The notes under the pieces were generated by a model. It searched no databases, was not told the origin of the DNA, and saw only the letters and a program-made list of their open reading frames with translations. Below are positions 1-8,513 of a DNA stretch of 64,000 bases, one piece after another (within the stretch, counting starts at the first letter, position 1; each line of letters starts with the position of its first letter). This DNA is from JASLEW01 sp035544895 (GTDB lineage Bacteria > Acidobacteriota > Thermoanaerobaculia > Multivoradales > UBA5704). The stretch lies in assembly GCA_035544895.1 (NCBI GenBank), contig DASZZM010000096.1, positions 1 to 64,000 on the forward strand, in the 5' to 3' direction. The position numbers and the translations under genes were made by a program.

Positions 1-180
1 CAACGCGCGACGGATCACCTCGACGAGCTGTGGCGGGAGGTGGGAGAGATTGCCGAGGGTCTGATGCTTGACCTTGCCACCCTCGCGATAGGTGCGGCGC
101 AGGAGGTGGGTCTGGTAGGTCTTGCCCTTATAGGTGCGAGAGGTGGTGGCTACGTGAACGGCTTCGCCGCGTCGTGCCAT
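1..180 (-). mobile_element. IS transposase, N-terminal part (IS1634/IS4-like), cut by window edge
   Basis: The minus strand reads an open 60-codon frame from an ATG at 180 to the window edge. It begins MARRGEAVHV and continues with TYKGKTYQTHLLRRTYREGG and KVKHQTLGNLSHLP. This is the usual opening of IS1634-type DDE transposases of the IS4 group, which normally run to about 500-600 residues. The catalytic DDE core lies outside the window. A TATAAT box ends six bases before the ATG, so the message is probably leaderless. Family assignment rests on recalled N-terminal sequence only, and whether the element is intact cannot be judged here. Confidence 0.75.
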
Positions 181-186
181 GGCATG

Positions 187-192
187 ATTATA
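187..192 (-). promoter_or_regulatory. -10 box of the transposase gene
   Basis: Minus strand TATAAT, six bases (CATGCC), then the ATG at 180. The spacing places the transcript start at or next to the start codon. Confidence 0.5.
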
Positions 193-227
193 GAGTGCAG
201 GAGCAGAAAATCAAGCCCTCTTCGCGA

Positions 228-244
228 TTAATTTAGTGGCTACA
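228..244 (-). repeat. Possible IS terminal inverted repeat
   Basis: Reading inward on the minus strand, TGTAGCCACTAAATTAA lies about 50 bases upstream of the transposase start, where an IS end would be expected. The other end is outside the window, so no partner or target-site duplication can be tested. Confidence 0.2.
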
Positions 245-488
245 ATTCAGACGCCTAGACGGCATTAAGTCTCAATTTCTCATGGGCTTACCTCAGATTT
301 GCCCGAGGAACTTCGGGCTAGAAGTCGGCGCTGGCTCGAAGCTAGCTCTGGGCGATGCCCCCGGAGCTCTTGATCCCCGCGGACGGAACCGCTGCCAGCT
401 CGAGGCGGGTCGGCGCCGTCGCCGGCTCCCCTGAGGAGGGCCGGCGAGCGGCAGTCGAGGCTTCCTCGCTTATACCCGTCGCTTCTAC
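245..488. other. Intergenic region without a recognised gene
   Basis: Together with the bases upstream of the transposase this is about 300 bases between the IS end and the stop of the His/Asp-rich gene. No convincing coding frame, tRNA or repeat was seen; the short frame on the minus strand here has no family-like features. Confidence 0.5.
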
Positions 489-1379
489 TTACTCGCGGAA
501 GCTGGTGGTGTAAATGAAATAGGTGGCACCGCACGGGACGCAGGCCTGGTTCCCCTTGTCGCCCTCGTGGTCCTTGTCGCCTTCGTGGTGGTCCTTGTCG
601 CCGTCATGATGGTCCTTGTCGCCACTATGATCGCCGGTCTTGTTCTTGCTGCTGTCCTGAGAGCCGCTGTCGTGGTGGTCGCCGTCCTTGTGATCGTCGC
701 CCTTCTCGCCGTCGTGATGCTCGCCATCGTGGTGCTCGCTGTCTTGCTGGTCGCAGTCCTGACCCTCGGCGTCGTCGCGATGCTCACCGTCGCCGTTCTT
801 GTTGCAATCCTTGTTGTCGCCGTCATGATGCTCTCCATCGCCACTGTGGTCACCGTTGTGGTCGCCGCTGTGCTCGCCGTCGTGGCCTTCGCCGTCGTGG
901 TGCTCACCGTCGCCTCCGCCGCGCCCTGTCGGGGTGCAGACTCGCGAACCGGGGAAGAGCAGCCCCGCCCCCCAGGCGTGCTTTTTCCCCTGGGTGGGGG
1001 AGGTCAGGAGAGCATGGGCCGCGATGTACAACGGCGTTCCGTTTTTGTTGGCCATCCCCCCCGGAAGGGGGACAGTGAACGTGAAGGTGGTAGTCATGGG
1101 CGGGGGGGTGGCGTGATAGGGAAACCTGCCGATATCCGGGTTGCCGGAGCTCGTCTGAGGAATACCCGCGAGCGAGGTGGCGACGGCGAGGTCGGCACTG
1201 AGGATCGTCCAGTCGCCGGTCGTCATGTAGGTGACCATGACGAACGTATCGGTGTTGGACACCGTGACGGTGCCCGCGACGATCGTGCTGTGAGCCAGGA
1301 GTGGCACGGTCATCGATGCGGCTGAGGCGGCCACTGCCCACAACAGACCCAGAATCGCGAAGGCGGCGCTGCGTTTCAT
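489..1379 (-). CDS. Secreted protein with long His/Asp/Gly/Lys low-complexity tail
   Basis: A 296-residue protein of unknown function. Residues 1-20 (MKRSAAFAILGLLWAVAASA) form a typical signal peptide, so it is exported. Residues about 21-155 look like a compact beta-rich domain (TVTVSNTDTFVMVTYMTT, TTTFTFTVPLPGG). From about 156 to 277 the sequence is almost entirely D, H, G, E, K, N, S and Q, built from units such as DGEHHDGE, DGDKDHHEG and HSGDHNGDHSGD. The last 20 residues return to normal composition (CVPCGATYFIYTTSF). AAGGAGGG lies about eight bases before the ATG. The tail could bind divalent metals or calcium, or be an acidic spacer; that is inference from composition. The mixed D/E/H/K content makes a frame artefact unlikely, whereas the opposite strand is an implausible run of V, A and L. 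Confidence 0.8.
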   Translation of the reverse strand: MKRSAAFAILGLLWAVAASAASMTVPLLAHSTIVAGTVTVSNTDTFVMVTYMTTGDWTILSADLAVATSLAGIPQTSSGNPDIGRFPYHATPPPMTTTFTFTVPLPGGMANKNGTPLYIAAHALLTSPTQGKKHAWGAGLLFPGSRVCTPTGRGGGDGEHHDGEGHDGEHSGDHNGDHSGDGEHHDGDNKDCNKNGDGEHRDDAEGQDCDQQDSEHHDGEHHDGEKGDDHKDGDHHDSGSQDSSKNKTGDHSGDKDHHDGDKDHHEGDKDHEGDKGNQACVPCGATYFIYTTSFRE

Positions 1380-1665
1380 GGTTGCAACCCTCCTTGGGAT
1401 TTCTCGGCGCGCGTCAAGCGCACCACGGCTCTACATCAGGCTTTCGGACGGCATTGTAAACGAAAAGTCAAGATTGATGAGTCGAAATATCGATCTACGT
1501 ATATAAAATCATTCACTCATCAGCGCGATGGACGAGAAGTCCGAACTGAAAGCGTTTTCATCTTGGTTGGGGACGCGCCCGCCCCTGACCCATGGACGAG
1601 CGTCGTTCTAGGAATGCGTGCTCACGGTGCGCCCCCCGCTGCGACACACGAGGAAGCACTGAATG
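1380..1665. other. AT-richer divergent intergenic region
   Basis: Between the divergent His/Asp-rich gene and the acyltransferase gene. The middle (about 1450-1530) is clearly richer in A and T than the rest of the window. A minus-strand TACAAT at 1453-1458 could be a -10 for the His/Asp-rich gene, about 75 bases before its ATG, but no good -35 accompanies it. A 27-codon frame starts at 1528; nothing supports it as a gene. Confidence 0.4.
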
Positions 1666-1671
1666 TACACT
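1666..1671 (+). promoter_or_regulatory. -10 box of the acyltransferase gene
   Basis: TACACT followed by seven bases and the GTG at 1679. There is no Shine-Dalgarno sequence, which fits leaderless transcription and supports the GTG as the start. Confidence 0.55.
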
Positions 1672-1678
1672 GGGCGCC

Positions 1679-3157
1679 GTGAGCACCGCTTCCGAGGCCG
1701 CACCGGCACCCCCGCGCGCCGCCCCCGCCCGCGGCTCCGAACTGCTGTCGGGGGTGGACAATGCCTGGCTGCGCATGGACGAGCCCGCCAACCTGATGCA
1801 GATCAACGGCGTGCTGGTGCTCGAAGAGCGGGTCGAGGTCGAAGCTATCAAGGCGATCGTGCGGCAGCGGCTGCTGCCGATCCCGCGCTTCCGCCAGCTG
1901 GTGGTGGCCGGCGAAGGCGAGCGGCCGCGCTGGCAGGACGATCCCGGGTTCGACCTCGACCGCCACGTCCTCGAGGAGCGGCTGGCCGACCCCGGGGACG
2001 ACGAGGCGCTGGCGGCTCTGATCGGCCGGCTGATGAGCACCCCGCTCGATCCCGGCCGTCCGCTCTGGGAGTTCCGCCTGATCCAGAGCTACCGCAGCGG
2101 CTGCGTGCTGTTCGGCTGTATTCACCATGTGATCGGCGACGGCGTGGCCCTGATGCTCGTGCTCCTGGCGCTCACCGACCTCGCACCGCGCGGCTCGGCA
2201 ACCGTCAGGCCGCGGCCGGACGTGCCCAACGACGCACAGCCGGGCGAGCCCGGCGAGCCGGCCCACAATCCCTTCACCGACCTCTTCGCCCACCCGGCGC
2301 GCGACCTCGCCAAGATCCGCGCCCTGGCCCACGAGATCATGCCCGAGGCGATGCGCCTGTTGCTCGATCCGGCGGAGGCTTTTCGCCGCGCGCGCCTGCT
2401 CACCGGGGTGGCGGGCGTTGGGGCCTTCGGCCGGCTGGTGGGCCGCTGGCCGGATCCGAGGACCGCGTTCAAGGGGCCGCTGGTGGTACCCAAGCTGGTG
2501 GCCTGGTCGGAGCGCCTCCCGCTCGCCGAGGTCAAGGAGGTAGGACGCGTCCTGGGCGGCACCGTCAACGACGTGCTGGTGGCGGCGGTTTCGGGCGGCC
2601 TGCGCCGCTACCTGGCGCGCCAGGCGGAGCCGCCGCCCGGCCTCAACATCCGCGTCGCTATGCCGGTCAACTTGCGCCCGCTGGGCAGGATGGCCGAGCT
2701 GGGCAACCATTTCGGCCTCATCTTCCTGTCGCTGCCGTTGGGCATCGCCGACCCCCTGGCGCGGCTCGCCGAGGTGCGGCGGCGCGCCGGAGCGCTCAAG
2801 CGCTCGACCGAGCCGCTGGTGGTGTATGGCATCCTGCGCGCCCTCGGCCGCGTGCCCCTCGCGGTGCAGCGCCTGGTGGTCAAGATCTTCGCCACCAAGG
2901 CCACGGCGGTCATGACCAACGTGCCCGGGCCGCGCCAGACCCTCTACCTGGCCGGCAAAGCGATCGGCGACATCTTCTTCTGGGTGCCGCAGTCCGGACG
3001 GGTCGGCCTGGGCGTCTCGATCTGCAGCTACCGCGGCAGCGTGCGCCTGGGCGTCAGCACCGATGCCGGCCTGCTCCCCGATCCCGCTGCCATCGTAGAA
3101 GGTTTCCACGCCGACTTCGCCGAGCTTTTGAGCCTGGCCCGCGGCCGCGCCGCCTAG
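1679..3157 (+). CDS. WS/DGAT-family acyltransferase
   Basis: A 492-residue member of the wax ester synthase / diacylglycerol acyltransferase family, which moves acyl groups from acyl-CoA to alcohols or diacylglycerol to form storage lipids. The catalytic HHxxxDG motif is present as IHHVIGDG, about 148 residues from the start. The N-terminal LSGVDNAWLRMDEPANLMQI and the C-terminal VMTNVPGPRQTLYLAG are characteristic of the family, and length is normal (about 450-500). An in-frame ATG lies 29 codons upstream, but the leader it would add (MDERRSRNACSRC) does not look like a family N-terminus; the GTG follows directly on a -10 box. Substrate cannot be told from sequence. Confidence 0.9.
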   Translation: MSTASEAAPAPPRAAPARGSELLSGVDNAWLRMDEPANLMQINGVLVLEERVEVEAIKAIVRQRLLPIPRFRQLVVAGEGERPRWQDDPGFDLDRHVLEERLADPGDDEALAALIGRLMSTPLDPGRPLWEFRLIQSYRSGCVLFGCIHHVIGDGVALMLVLLALTDLAPRGSATVRPRPDVPNDAQPGEPGEPAHNPFTDLFAHPARDLAKIRALAHEIMPEAMRLLLDPAEAFRRARLLTGVAGVGAFGRLVGRWPDPRTAFKGPLVVPKLVAWSERLPLAEVKEVGRVLGGTVNDVLVAAVSGGLRRYLARQAEPPPGLNIRVAMPVNLRPLGRMAELGNHFGLIFLSLPLGIADPLARLAEVRRRAGALKRSTEPLVVYGILRALGRVPLAVQRLVVKIFATKATAVMTNVPGPRQTLYLAGKAIGDIFFWVPQSGRVGLGVSICSYRGSVRLGVSTDAGLLPDPAAIVEGFHADFAELLSLARGRAA

Positions 3158-3169
3158 CGGCGCCTCGGC

Positions 3170-3175
3170 TATGAT
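3170..3175 (+). promoter_or_regulatory. Possible -10 box upstream of the ABC ATPase gene
   Basis: TATGAT lies 88 bases before the ATG, in the short gap after the acyltransferase gene. The transcript would carry a leader containing GGGAGG. No clear -35 was seen. Confidence 0.3.
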
Positions 3176-3262
3176 TGCGGCCCGCGAGGCGCTGCTGCGG
3201 CGCCTTGGCGGGACGGCCGGTCGTTGGAAAGACACCGGGCCGGTGGGAGGGCAGCGAGACAG

Positions 3263-3925
3263 ATGATCCGCCTGAGAAACGTCGAGAAGTCCTATCCCTT
3301 GCACGCCGGCCAGACCTATGTGCTGCGGCAGATCAACCTGGACGTGGAAGAGGGGGAGTTCGTCACTATCATGGGGCCTTCGGGTTCGGGCAAGACGACT
3401 CTGCTGTCGATCCTTGGCATGCTCGACGCCTCCTGGAGCGGGGAGTATTACTTCCTCGACCAACCCGTGCACGCCCTCAAGCAGAAGGCGCGCGCCCAAC
3501 TCGCCCGCCAGAACATCGGCTTCGTCTTCCAGGCCTATCATCTGCTCGACAGCCTGACGGTGGCCGAGAACCTCGACCTGCCCCTCTCTTACAAAGACTT
3601 GCGGAAAGCCGAGCGCGAGTCGCTGGTGGCGGACGCGCTCGACCGCTTTCACATCGTGGGCAAGAAAGACCTCTTCCCCTCTCAGCTCTCCGGCGGCCAG
3701 CAGCAGCTCGTCGGCGTCGCCCGCGCCGTCGTCGCCAGCCCCAAGCTGCTGCTCGCCGACGAGCCGACCGGCAACCTGCATTCCAGCCAGGCCGATGAGA
3801 TCATGCGCCTCTTCAAGCGCCTCAACGACGAGGGTACGACCATCGTTCAGGTCACCCATTCCGAGAGGAACGCCGAGTTCGGCCACCGCATCGTCCGGCT
3901 GCTCGACGGCTGGATCGTCGACTGA
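3263..3925 (+). CDS. ABC transporter ATP-binding protein, MacB/LolD type
   Basis: A 220-residue ATPase of the family that powers MacB, LolCDE and FtsX-like permeases. Walker A is GPSGSGKTT, the Q-loop is FVFQAYHLL, Walker B is LLLADEPTGNL and the switch His is in QVTHSE. The signature region is LSGGQQQLVGVARA; the usual Arg after the Gln run is Leu, a modest departure. The start was placed at MIRLRNVEKSYPLHAG because GGGAGG precedes it and the upstream in-frame residues do not fit the family. No permease is adjacent. The likely partners, three adaptors and an FtsX-type permease on the same strand, begin 3.3 kb downstream beyond an opposing dehydrogenase gene. Pairing with them is inference. 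Confidence 0.92.
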   Translation: MIRLRNVEKSYPLHAGQTYVLRQINLDVEEGEFVTIMGPSGSGKTTLLSILGMLDASWSGEYYFLDQPVHALKQKARAQLARQNIGFVFQAYHLLDSLTVAENLDLPLSYKDLRKAERESLVADALDRFHIVGKKDLFPSQLSGGQQQLVGVARAVVASPKLLLADEPTGNLHSSQADEIMRLFKRLNDEGTTIVQVTHSERNAEFGHRIVRLLDGWIVD

Positions 3926-3957
3926 GCGGCGGCGCCGCAACCGGCCCGGGCGCGGAC

Positions 3958-6924
3958 TCACGGGCAACGGCCTTCGCGCAGCGCCATGTGAAGGACCTCG
4001 GCGAAGTGCAGGGTCTGGCGGCCGGTCTGCTGCGCGATCTGCTCGCGGCAGCTGAAGCCGTCGGCGACGATCAGGGTGTCCGCGGCCGCGGCGCGCACGG
4101 CGGGAAGCAGCACGAGCTCGCCGCAGGCGACCGACACCCTGTACGGCTCGCCGGCGACGAAGCCGAAGGAGCCGGCCATGCCGCAGCAGCCGGAGTCGAG
4201 TACCTCGCAGTCGAGCCCAAGGGCCGCGAGCGCCTGCGCCTCGGCGTCGAACCCCAGGACCGCCTTGTGATGGCAGTGGCCGTGCACGAGCGCTTTTCCC
4301 GACAGCCGGGGGGCCCCGGCCATCCCGGCGGCGGGAAGCTCGCCTACCAGAAGCTCGGAGAGCAGCAGCGACTGCCGGCCGAGCCTCCGGGCGTCCTCAT
4401 CGTCGGGAAAGAGATTGCCCAGCTCGTCGCGGAAGACCGCGATGCAGCTCGGCTCGAGGCCGACGAGGGGCACCCCGGCCCGGATGTCGTCACGAAGCAC
4501 GGCGAGGACCTGGCGCAGCTGGCGCTTGGCGAGATGCAGCATGCCGGAGTCGTAGAGCGGGCGGCCGCAGCACAGCGGCCGCGGCGGCAGGGTCACGCGG
4601 TAGCCCAGGCTTTCGAGCACCTCGACCGCCGCCCGCGCCGTCTCGGGGCGGAAGTAATTGTTGAACGTGTCGGGCCAGAGCAGCACGCGCGGCGCCTCGG
4701 GTGCGGCGCGGCGCAAGGCCGCCGATCTCGTCGTCTCGCGCCGGCGGAACCAGCGGGTAAAGGGCTGCGCCGCGAAGGCCGGCACCGCGCGCTCGGACGC
4801 CATGCCGGCCGCCGCCTTGGCCAGGCCCGCCAGAGCGCGCGTTCGGGTTGCGAAGTTGACGGCCGCGGGCAGCAGCGCGGCGAGCCGCGACCACCAGTAG
4901 ATCAGCCCGAAGGCGTAGGCATGACGAGGCCGCGCCCGGCGGGCGTAGTAGTGGGACAGGAACTCGGCCTTGTAGGTGGCCATGTCGACGTAGGCCGGGC
5001 AGTCGTGCTTGCACCCCTTGCAGGCGAGGCAGAGGTCGAGCGCCTCCTTGACCGCCTCTTCGCGCCAGCCGCCGGTGAGCGGGTCGCCGGCGAGCATCTC
5101 GAAGAGCAGGCGGGCGCGCCCGCGCGTCGAATGCATCTCCTCGCCGGTGACGCGGAAGCTCGGGCACATGGTGCCGCCGTGCCGGCGCCGGCACTCGCCG
5201 ACCCCGACGCAGCGCAGCGTGGCCTGCGGCAGGCTGCCGCCGTCGTCCGGGTAGCGGAAGTGAGTGGCGGGATGGAGCGGACTGTAGGAGGCGCCCAGGC
5301 GCAGGTTCTCGTCGGCGCGGTAGGGGTCGACGACTTTGTGCGGATTCATCTTGAGCTCGGGGTCCCACAGCGCCTTGAACTCGCCGAAGGCGCTCACCAG
5401 CTCGGCGCCGAACATCTTGGGCAGCAGCTCGGCCCGCGACTGGCCGTCGCCATGCTCGCCCGAGAGCGAGCCGCCGAGCGAGACGACGAGATCGGCAGCC
5501 TCGCCGATGAAGGCGCGGAAGGCGCGGATTCCGGCCTCGGTCACCAGGTCGAAGTCGATCCGCGTGTGGATGCAGCCGTCGCCGAAATGGCCGTACAGCG
5601 CGCCCCTGTAGCCGTAGCGCTCGTAGAGCCGGCGCAGTCTTCGCAGGTAGGTCCCCACCTTGTCGGGCGGAACGGCCGAGTCCTCCCAGCCTTCCCAGGT
5701 CGCCTTCTCGCCGGGCACCAGCGCGGTCGCCGCCAGCGCCGACTCGCGCACCTTCCACACCCGCTGCGCCAGCGCGCGGTCTTCGTAGAGCCGCATGGCC
5801 GGCGGGCCGGGGCGGCTGGCGAGGTCGTGCATCAGGCCGCGCGCCCGGGCGTCGGATTCCTCAACGGTGTCGCCGCCGAATTCGACCAGCAGCCAGCCCC
5901 CGCCGGGAGGGAGCAGCTCGAGATTGGGGAGCAGGAGCCGCTTCTTGCGCATCGCCTCGACCAGCAGGTCGTCCATGCCCTCGAGGCCGATCGGGCGGTG
6001 CGCCAGGACGTCCATGACGTGGTCGGCGGCGGCATAGACATCCGGGTAGCCGAGCAGCAGCAGGGTGCGCGCCGGCGGGCTCGCCACCAGGCGCACGGTC
6101 GCCTCCAGGACGGTGACGCAGGTCCCTTCCGTGCCCACCAGCGCGCGGGCGACGTCGAAGCCGTTTTCGGGCAGCAGCTGGTCGAGGTTGTAGCCGGAGA
6201 CGCGGCGCGGGATCTTGGGGAAGCGCCGGCGGATCTGCTCGGCGAAGCGGTCGCGCAGCGCGCGCAGGCCGGCGTAGATCTCGCCGCGGCGGCCGCCGGC
6301 GCGGACGATGTCCGCAAGCTCGTCTTCGGCAGTCGGGCCGACCCGCAGGCGATGGCCGTCGTAGGTGAGGACGTCGAGGGCGAGGACGTTGTCGACGGTC
6401 TTGCCGGCCATCACCGAGTGCACGCCGCAAGAGTTGTTGCCGATCATGCCGCCTAGCGTGCAGCGGCTGTGGGTGGCCGGGTCGGGCGCGAAGGTGAGAT
6501 GGTGCCGCTCGGCGGCATCGCGCAGGTCGTCGAGGACGACGCCCGGCTCGACGCGCGCCAGCCCGCGCGCGGCGTCGAGCTCGACGATGCGGCGCATGTG
6601 TTTGGAGAAATCCATCACCACCGCGACGTTGCAGCACTGGCCGGCGAGGCTGGTGCCGCCGCCGCGCGGCAGGACCGCGGCGCCGTGGCGGCGGCAGGCC
6701 GCCACGGCCGCGACGACGTCGCCGGCATCGCGCGGCAGCACCACGCCGATTGGCACCTGCCGGTAGTTGGAAGCGTCAGTCGCGTAGAGCGCGCGGCTGC
6801 CGGCGTCGAAACGCACCTCGCCGCGGACCGCCTCGCGCAGCTCCGCCGCCAAAGCCGCCGCGGCGCCGGCCGGGGGATCCCCGGCGGTACCGGCGCCATG
6901 CCCGCCGAGCTGGACCAGGCTCAT
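3958..6924 (-). CDS. FAD-binding and Fe-S oxidoreductase, D-2-hydroxyacid (2-hydroxyglutarate) dehydrogenase type
   Basis: A 988-residue fusion. Residues about 50-270 form a vanillyl-alcohol-oxidase-type FAD domain (LPRGGGTSLAGQCCN; CTLGGMIGNNSCGVHS). Residues about 290-540 are the FAD-oxidase C-terminal domain, ending SGEHGDGQSRAEL. A ferredoxin-like region follows (CVGVGECRRRHGGTMCPSF; CLACKGCKHDCPAY). Two CCG domains complete it (CCGRPLYDSGML; SGCCGMAGSFG, with HGHCHHKAVLG). E. coli YdiJ, a D-2-hydroxyglutarate dehydrogenase, has the same order and length (about 1000). D-lactate and glycolate dehydrogenases are related, so the substrate is uncertain. The MSLVQLGG start follows a TATACC box by eight bases. 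It converges on the ABC ATPase gene and is divergent from the adaptor operon. Confidence 0.92.
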   Translation of the reverse strand: MSLVQLGGHGAGTAGDPPAGAAAALAAELREAVRGEVRFDAGSRALYATDASNYRQVPIGVVLPRDAGDVVAAVAACRRHGAAVLPRGGGTSLAGQCCNVAVVMDFSKHMRRIVELDAARGLARVEPGVVLDDLRDAAERHHLTFAPDPATHSRCTLGGMIGNNSCGVHSVMAGKTVDNVLALDVLTYDGHRLRVGPTAEDELADIVRAGGRRGEIYAGLRALRDRFAEQIRRRFPKIPRRVSGYNLDQLLPENGFDVARALVGTEGTCVTVLEATVRLVASPPARTLLLLGYPDVYAAADHVMDVLAHRPIGLEGMDDLLVEAMRKKRLLLPNLELLPPGGGWLLVEFGGDTVEESDARARGLMHDLASRPGPPAMRLYEDRALAQRVWKVRESALAATALVPGEKATWEGWEDSAVPPDKVGTYLRRLRRLYERYGYRGALYGHFGDGCIHTRIDFDLVTEAGIRAFRAFIGEAADLVVSLGGSLSGEHGDGQSRAELLPKMFGAELVSAFGEFKALWDPELKMNPHKVVDPYRADENLRLGASYSPLHPATHFRYPDDGGSLPQATLRCVGVGECRRRHGGTMCPSFRVTGEEMHSTRGRARLLFEMLAGDPLTGGWREEAVKEALDLCLACKGCKHDCPAYVDMATYKAEFLSHYYARRARPRHAYAFGLIYWWSRLAALLPAAVNFATRTRALAGLAKAAAGMASERAVPAFAAQPFTRWFRRRETTRSAALRRAAPEAPRVLLWPDTFNNYFRPETARAAVEVLESLGYRVTLPPRPLCCGRPLYDSGMLHLAKRQLRQVLAVLRDDIRAGVPLVGLEPSCIAVFRDELGNLFPDDEDARRLGRQSLLLSELLVGELPAAGMAGAPRLSGKALVHGHCHHKAVLGFDAEAQALAALGLDCEVLDSGCCGMAGSFGFVAGEPYRVSVACGELVLLPAVRAAAADTLIVADGFSCREQIAQQTGRQTLHFAEVLHMALREGRCP

Positions 6925-6932
6925 CGCGCCAG

Positions 6933-6938
6933 GGTATA
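6933..6938 (-). promoter_or_regulatory. -10 box of the FAD/Fe-S oxidoreductase gene
   Basis: Minus strand TATACC, eight bases, then the ATG at 6924. Leaderless geometry; no Shine-Dalgarno site. Confidence 0.5.
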
Positions 6939-7008
6939 CCAGGGATGCCGGCGGCGGCGCCAGGGAACTCAGGGAATCCAGAGAGGCCAGAGAAGCTAAA
7001 AAAACTCT

Positions 7009-7152
7009 CCTGCCCTGAGAGGGTGGGGGCGTCCCCTTCCCCCCCGGCACCGCCGGGAAGGGACCCGGCGGTTCAGGAAAAGCGGGAAGGGGATCCGCGG
7101 GGGTTCCGGGGGGCGATCCAATAGATGCTTTGAGTCGTCCACCATCGCCACG
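7009..7152 (+). repeat. ~145 bp intergenic repeat, copy A
   Basis: This element shares with copies B and C the blocks GGGGGCGTCCCCTTCCCCCC, GCCGGGAAGGGACCCGGC (7052-7069), GCGGGAAGGGGATCCGC, GGGGGGCGATCCAATAGATG and GTCGTCCACCATCGCCAC. It lies between divergent genes, and its right end is about 50 bases upstream of the -10 box of the first adaptor gene. Confidence 0.8.
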
Positions 7153-7203
7153 TCCAGCCGGTGGCAGTGGAAAAAAATAGACGCCAAACCCGTCCCAAGC
7201 GTA

Positions 7204-7209
7204 GATAAT
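7204..7209 (+). promoter_or_regulatory. -10 box of the adaptor/permease operon
   Basis: GATAAT (preceded by TA), six bases, then the ATG at 7216. Leaderless geometry. Repeat copy A lies just upstream. Confidence 0.55.
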
Positions 7210-7215
7210 GAAGCG

Positions 7216-8496
7216 ATGCGCGCGTTTCGCCTGGCGGCGGCGGTGCCGCCGCTGCTCGTGCTGTCCATGACCCTCATGCTGCCGGCGTGCCGGGGCGCGG
7301 GCGCCCAGCCATCCGCCGGCGATCGATCGGCGAGCGGCCGGGGCCGGCCCGCAACGGCGATGAGCGGCGGCGCCGGCAGGGTGGAGGAGCTGGTGGTGCG
7401 GCGCGGGACGCTGCGCCGGCGGCTGGTGCTGAGCGGTCAGCTGGTGGCGGCGCGGGCGGAGGCGCTCGTCGTGCCGCAGACGCCGTCGTTCCAGGTGCAG
7501 ATACGGTGGATGGCGGAGGAGGGCAGCCAGGTGGCTGCCGGCCAACCGGCGGTCGAGCTCGACAATTCGACGTTCACCGCCCAGCTCGAGGAAAAAAGGC
7601 TTGCCGCCGCCCAGGCGGCCAGCGAGCTGGCCGGCAAGCAGGCCGCGGGCGAGACCGCGGCGGCCGAGAAGAGCTTCACGGTCGAGCAGAAGAAGGCCGC
7701 GCTGGCCAAGGCGCGCATCGCCGCCGCGGTCCCCAGGGAGCTGGTGCCGCTGCGCACCTTCCAGGACCACATGCTCGAGCGCGAGCGCGCCGAGGCCGAG
7801 CTCGCCAAGGCGGAGGAAGACCTCGCCGCCAGCCGCCGCGCCACGGCGGCGGACCTGGGCGTCCAGCGCGTCGCTCTCGACAAGTCCCGGCGCGAGATCG
7901 ACGCCGCGGAGCGCGCCATCGCGTCGCTCACCTTGCGGGCGCCGCGCGACGGCATGGTGCTCATCGCCGACCATCCGTGGGAAGGGCGGAAGGTGCGGGT
8001 CGGCGACAACGTGTTCGTGGGCATGACGGTCGCCACCCTGCCGGACCTGTCCTCGATGGTGGTCGAGGCCTCCCTCTCAGACGTCGACGACGGCCGGATC
8101 GCGCCCGGCATGGCGGCGGTCTGCGTTCTCGACGCCCACCCCCGGCTGGCCTTCCCCGGCCGGGTGGTCGAGATCTCGCCGGTCGCCCGCGAGTCGGCGC
8201 GCAGCTCCCTGCTGCGGTATTTCCCGGTGCGCGTCGCGCTCGACCGCCGCGACCCGCGCCTGATGCGCCCTGGCATGTCGGTGCGCGTGGCCGTCGAGGG
8301 GCCGCGGGCGCGGGACGCCTTGCTGGTGCCACGCGCCGCCCTCGACCTCGCCGCCGACCCGCCGCGGGCGCTGCTCGCCGAGGGCGGCACCGTGGCTGTC
8401 CGGCTGGGGCCCTGTGCCGCCAGCGAGTGTGTGGCCGAGAGCGGCGTGAGGCCGGGACAGCGGCTGCGCGCGCGGCGCGAGGGGAGGGGCATCTGA
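7216..8496 (+). CDS. Periplasmic adaptor (membrane fusion) lipoprotein 1 of an ABC exporter
   Basis: A 426-residue HlyD/MacA-family adaptor. Such proteins bridge an inner-membrane transporter and an outer-membrane channel. The N-terminus is a lipoprotein signal with lipobox LPAC (Cys 25). The lipoyl-like half (QIRWMAEEGSQVAAGQP) leads into an Ala/Lys/Glu-rich coiled-coil hairpin, residues about 120-230. The second lipoyl half is LRAPRDGMVLIAD, followed by beta-barrel and membrane-proximal domains (LVPRAALDLA). It is the first of three adaptors before an FtsX-type permease. The next gene starts within or just after its stop codon, so translation is probably coupled. Confidence 0.9.
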   Translation: MRAFRLAAAVPPLLVLSMTLMLPACRGAGAQPSAGDRSASGRGRPATAMSGGAGRVEELVVRRGTLRRRLVLSGQLVAARAEALVVPQTPSFQVQIRWMAEEGSQVAAGQPAVELDNSTFTAQLEEKRLAAAQAASELAGKQAAGETAAAEKSFTVEQKKAALAKARIAAAVPRELVPLRTFQDHMLERERAEAELAKAEEDLAASRRATAADLGVQRVALDKSRREIDAAERAIASLTLRAPRDGMVLIADHPWEGRKVRVGDNVFVGMTVATLPDLSSMVVEASLSDVDDGRIAPGMAAVCVLDAHPRLAFPGRVVEISPVARESARSSLLRYFPVRVALDRRDPRLMRPGMSVRVAVEGPRARDALLVPRAALDLAADPPRALLAEGGTVAVRLGPCAASECVAESGVRPGQRLRARREGRGI

Positions 8497-8513
8497 GCGC
8501 TCAGCCTCCCGGA

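Noticed and set aside
567..1325. Plus-strand 252-codon frame rich in Val, Ala and Leu, looking like a membrane protein
   Set aside because: It is the exact antisense of the His/Asp-rich tail (GTC/GTG read from GAC/CAC). It has no start context and its hydrophobicity is an automatic by-product.
1528..1611. 27-codon frame (MDEKSELKAF...) after an AT-rich patch
   Set aside because: No ribosome site, no recognisable family, and it ends inside the upstream extension of the acyltransferase frame. Could be a leader peptide but nothing supports it.
3958..7974. Minus-strand 1338-codon frame extending the FAD/Fe-S gene far upstream
   Set aside because: The extra 350 codons run through the intergenic repeat and antisense of the first adaptor. 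The TATACC-8-ATG at 6924 and the family N-terminus fix the true start.
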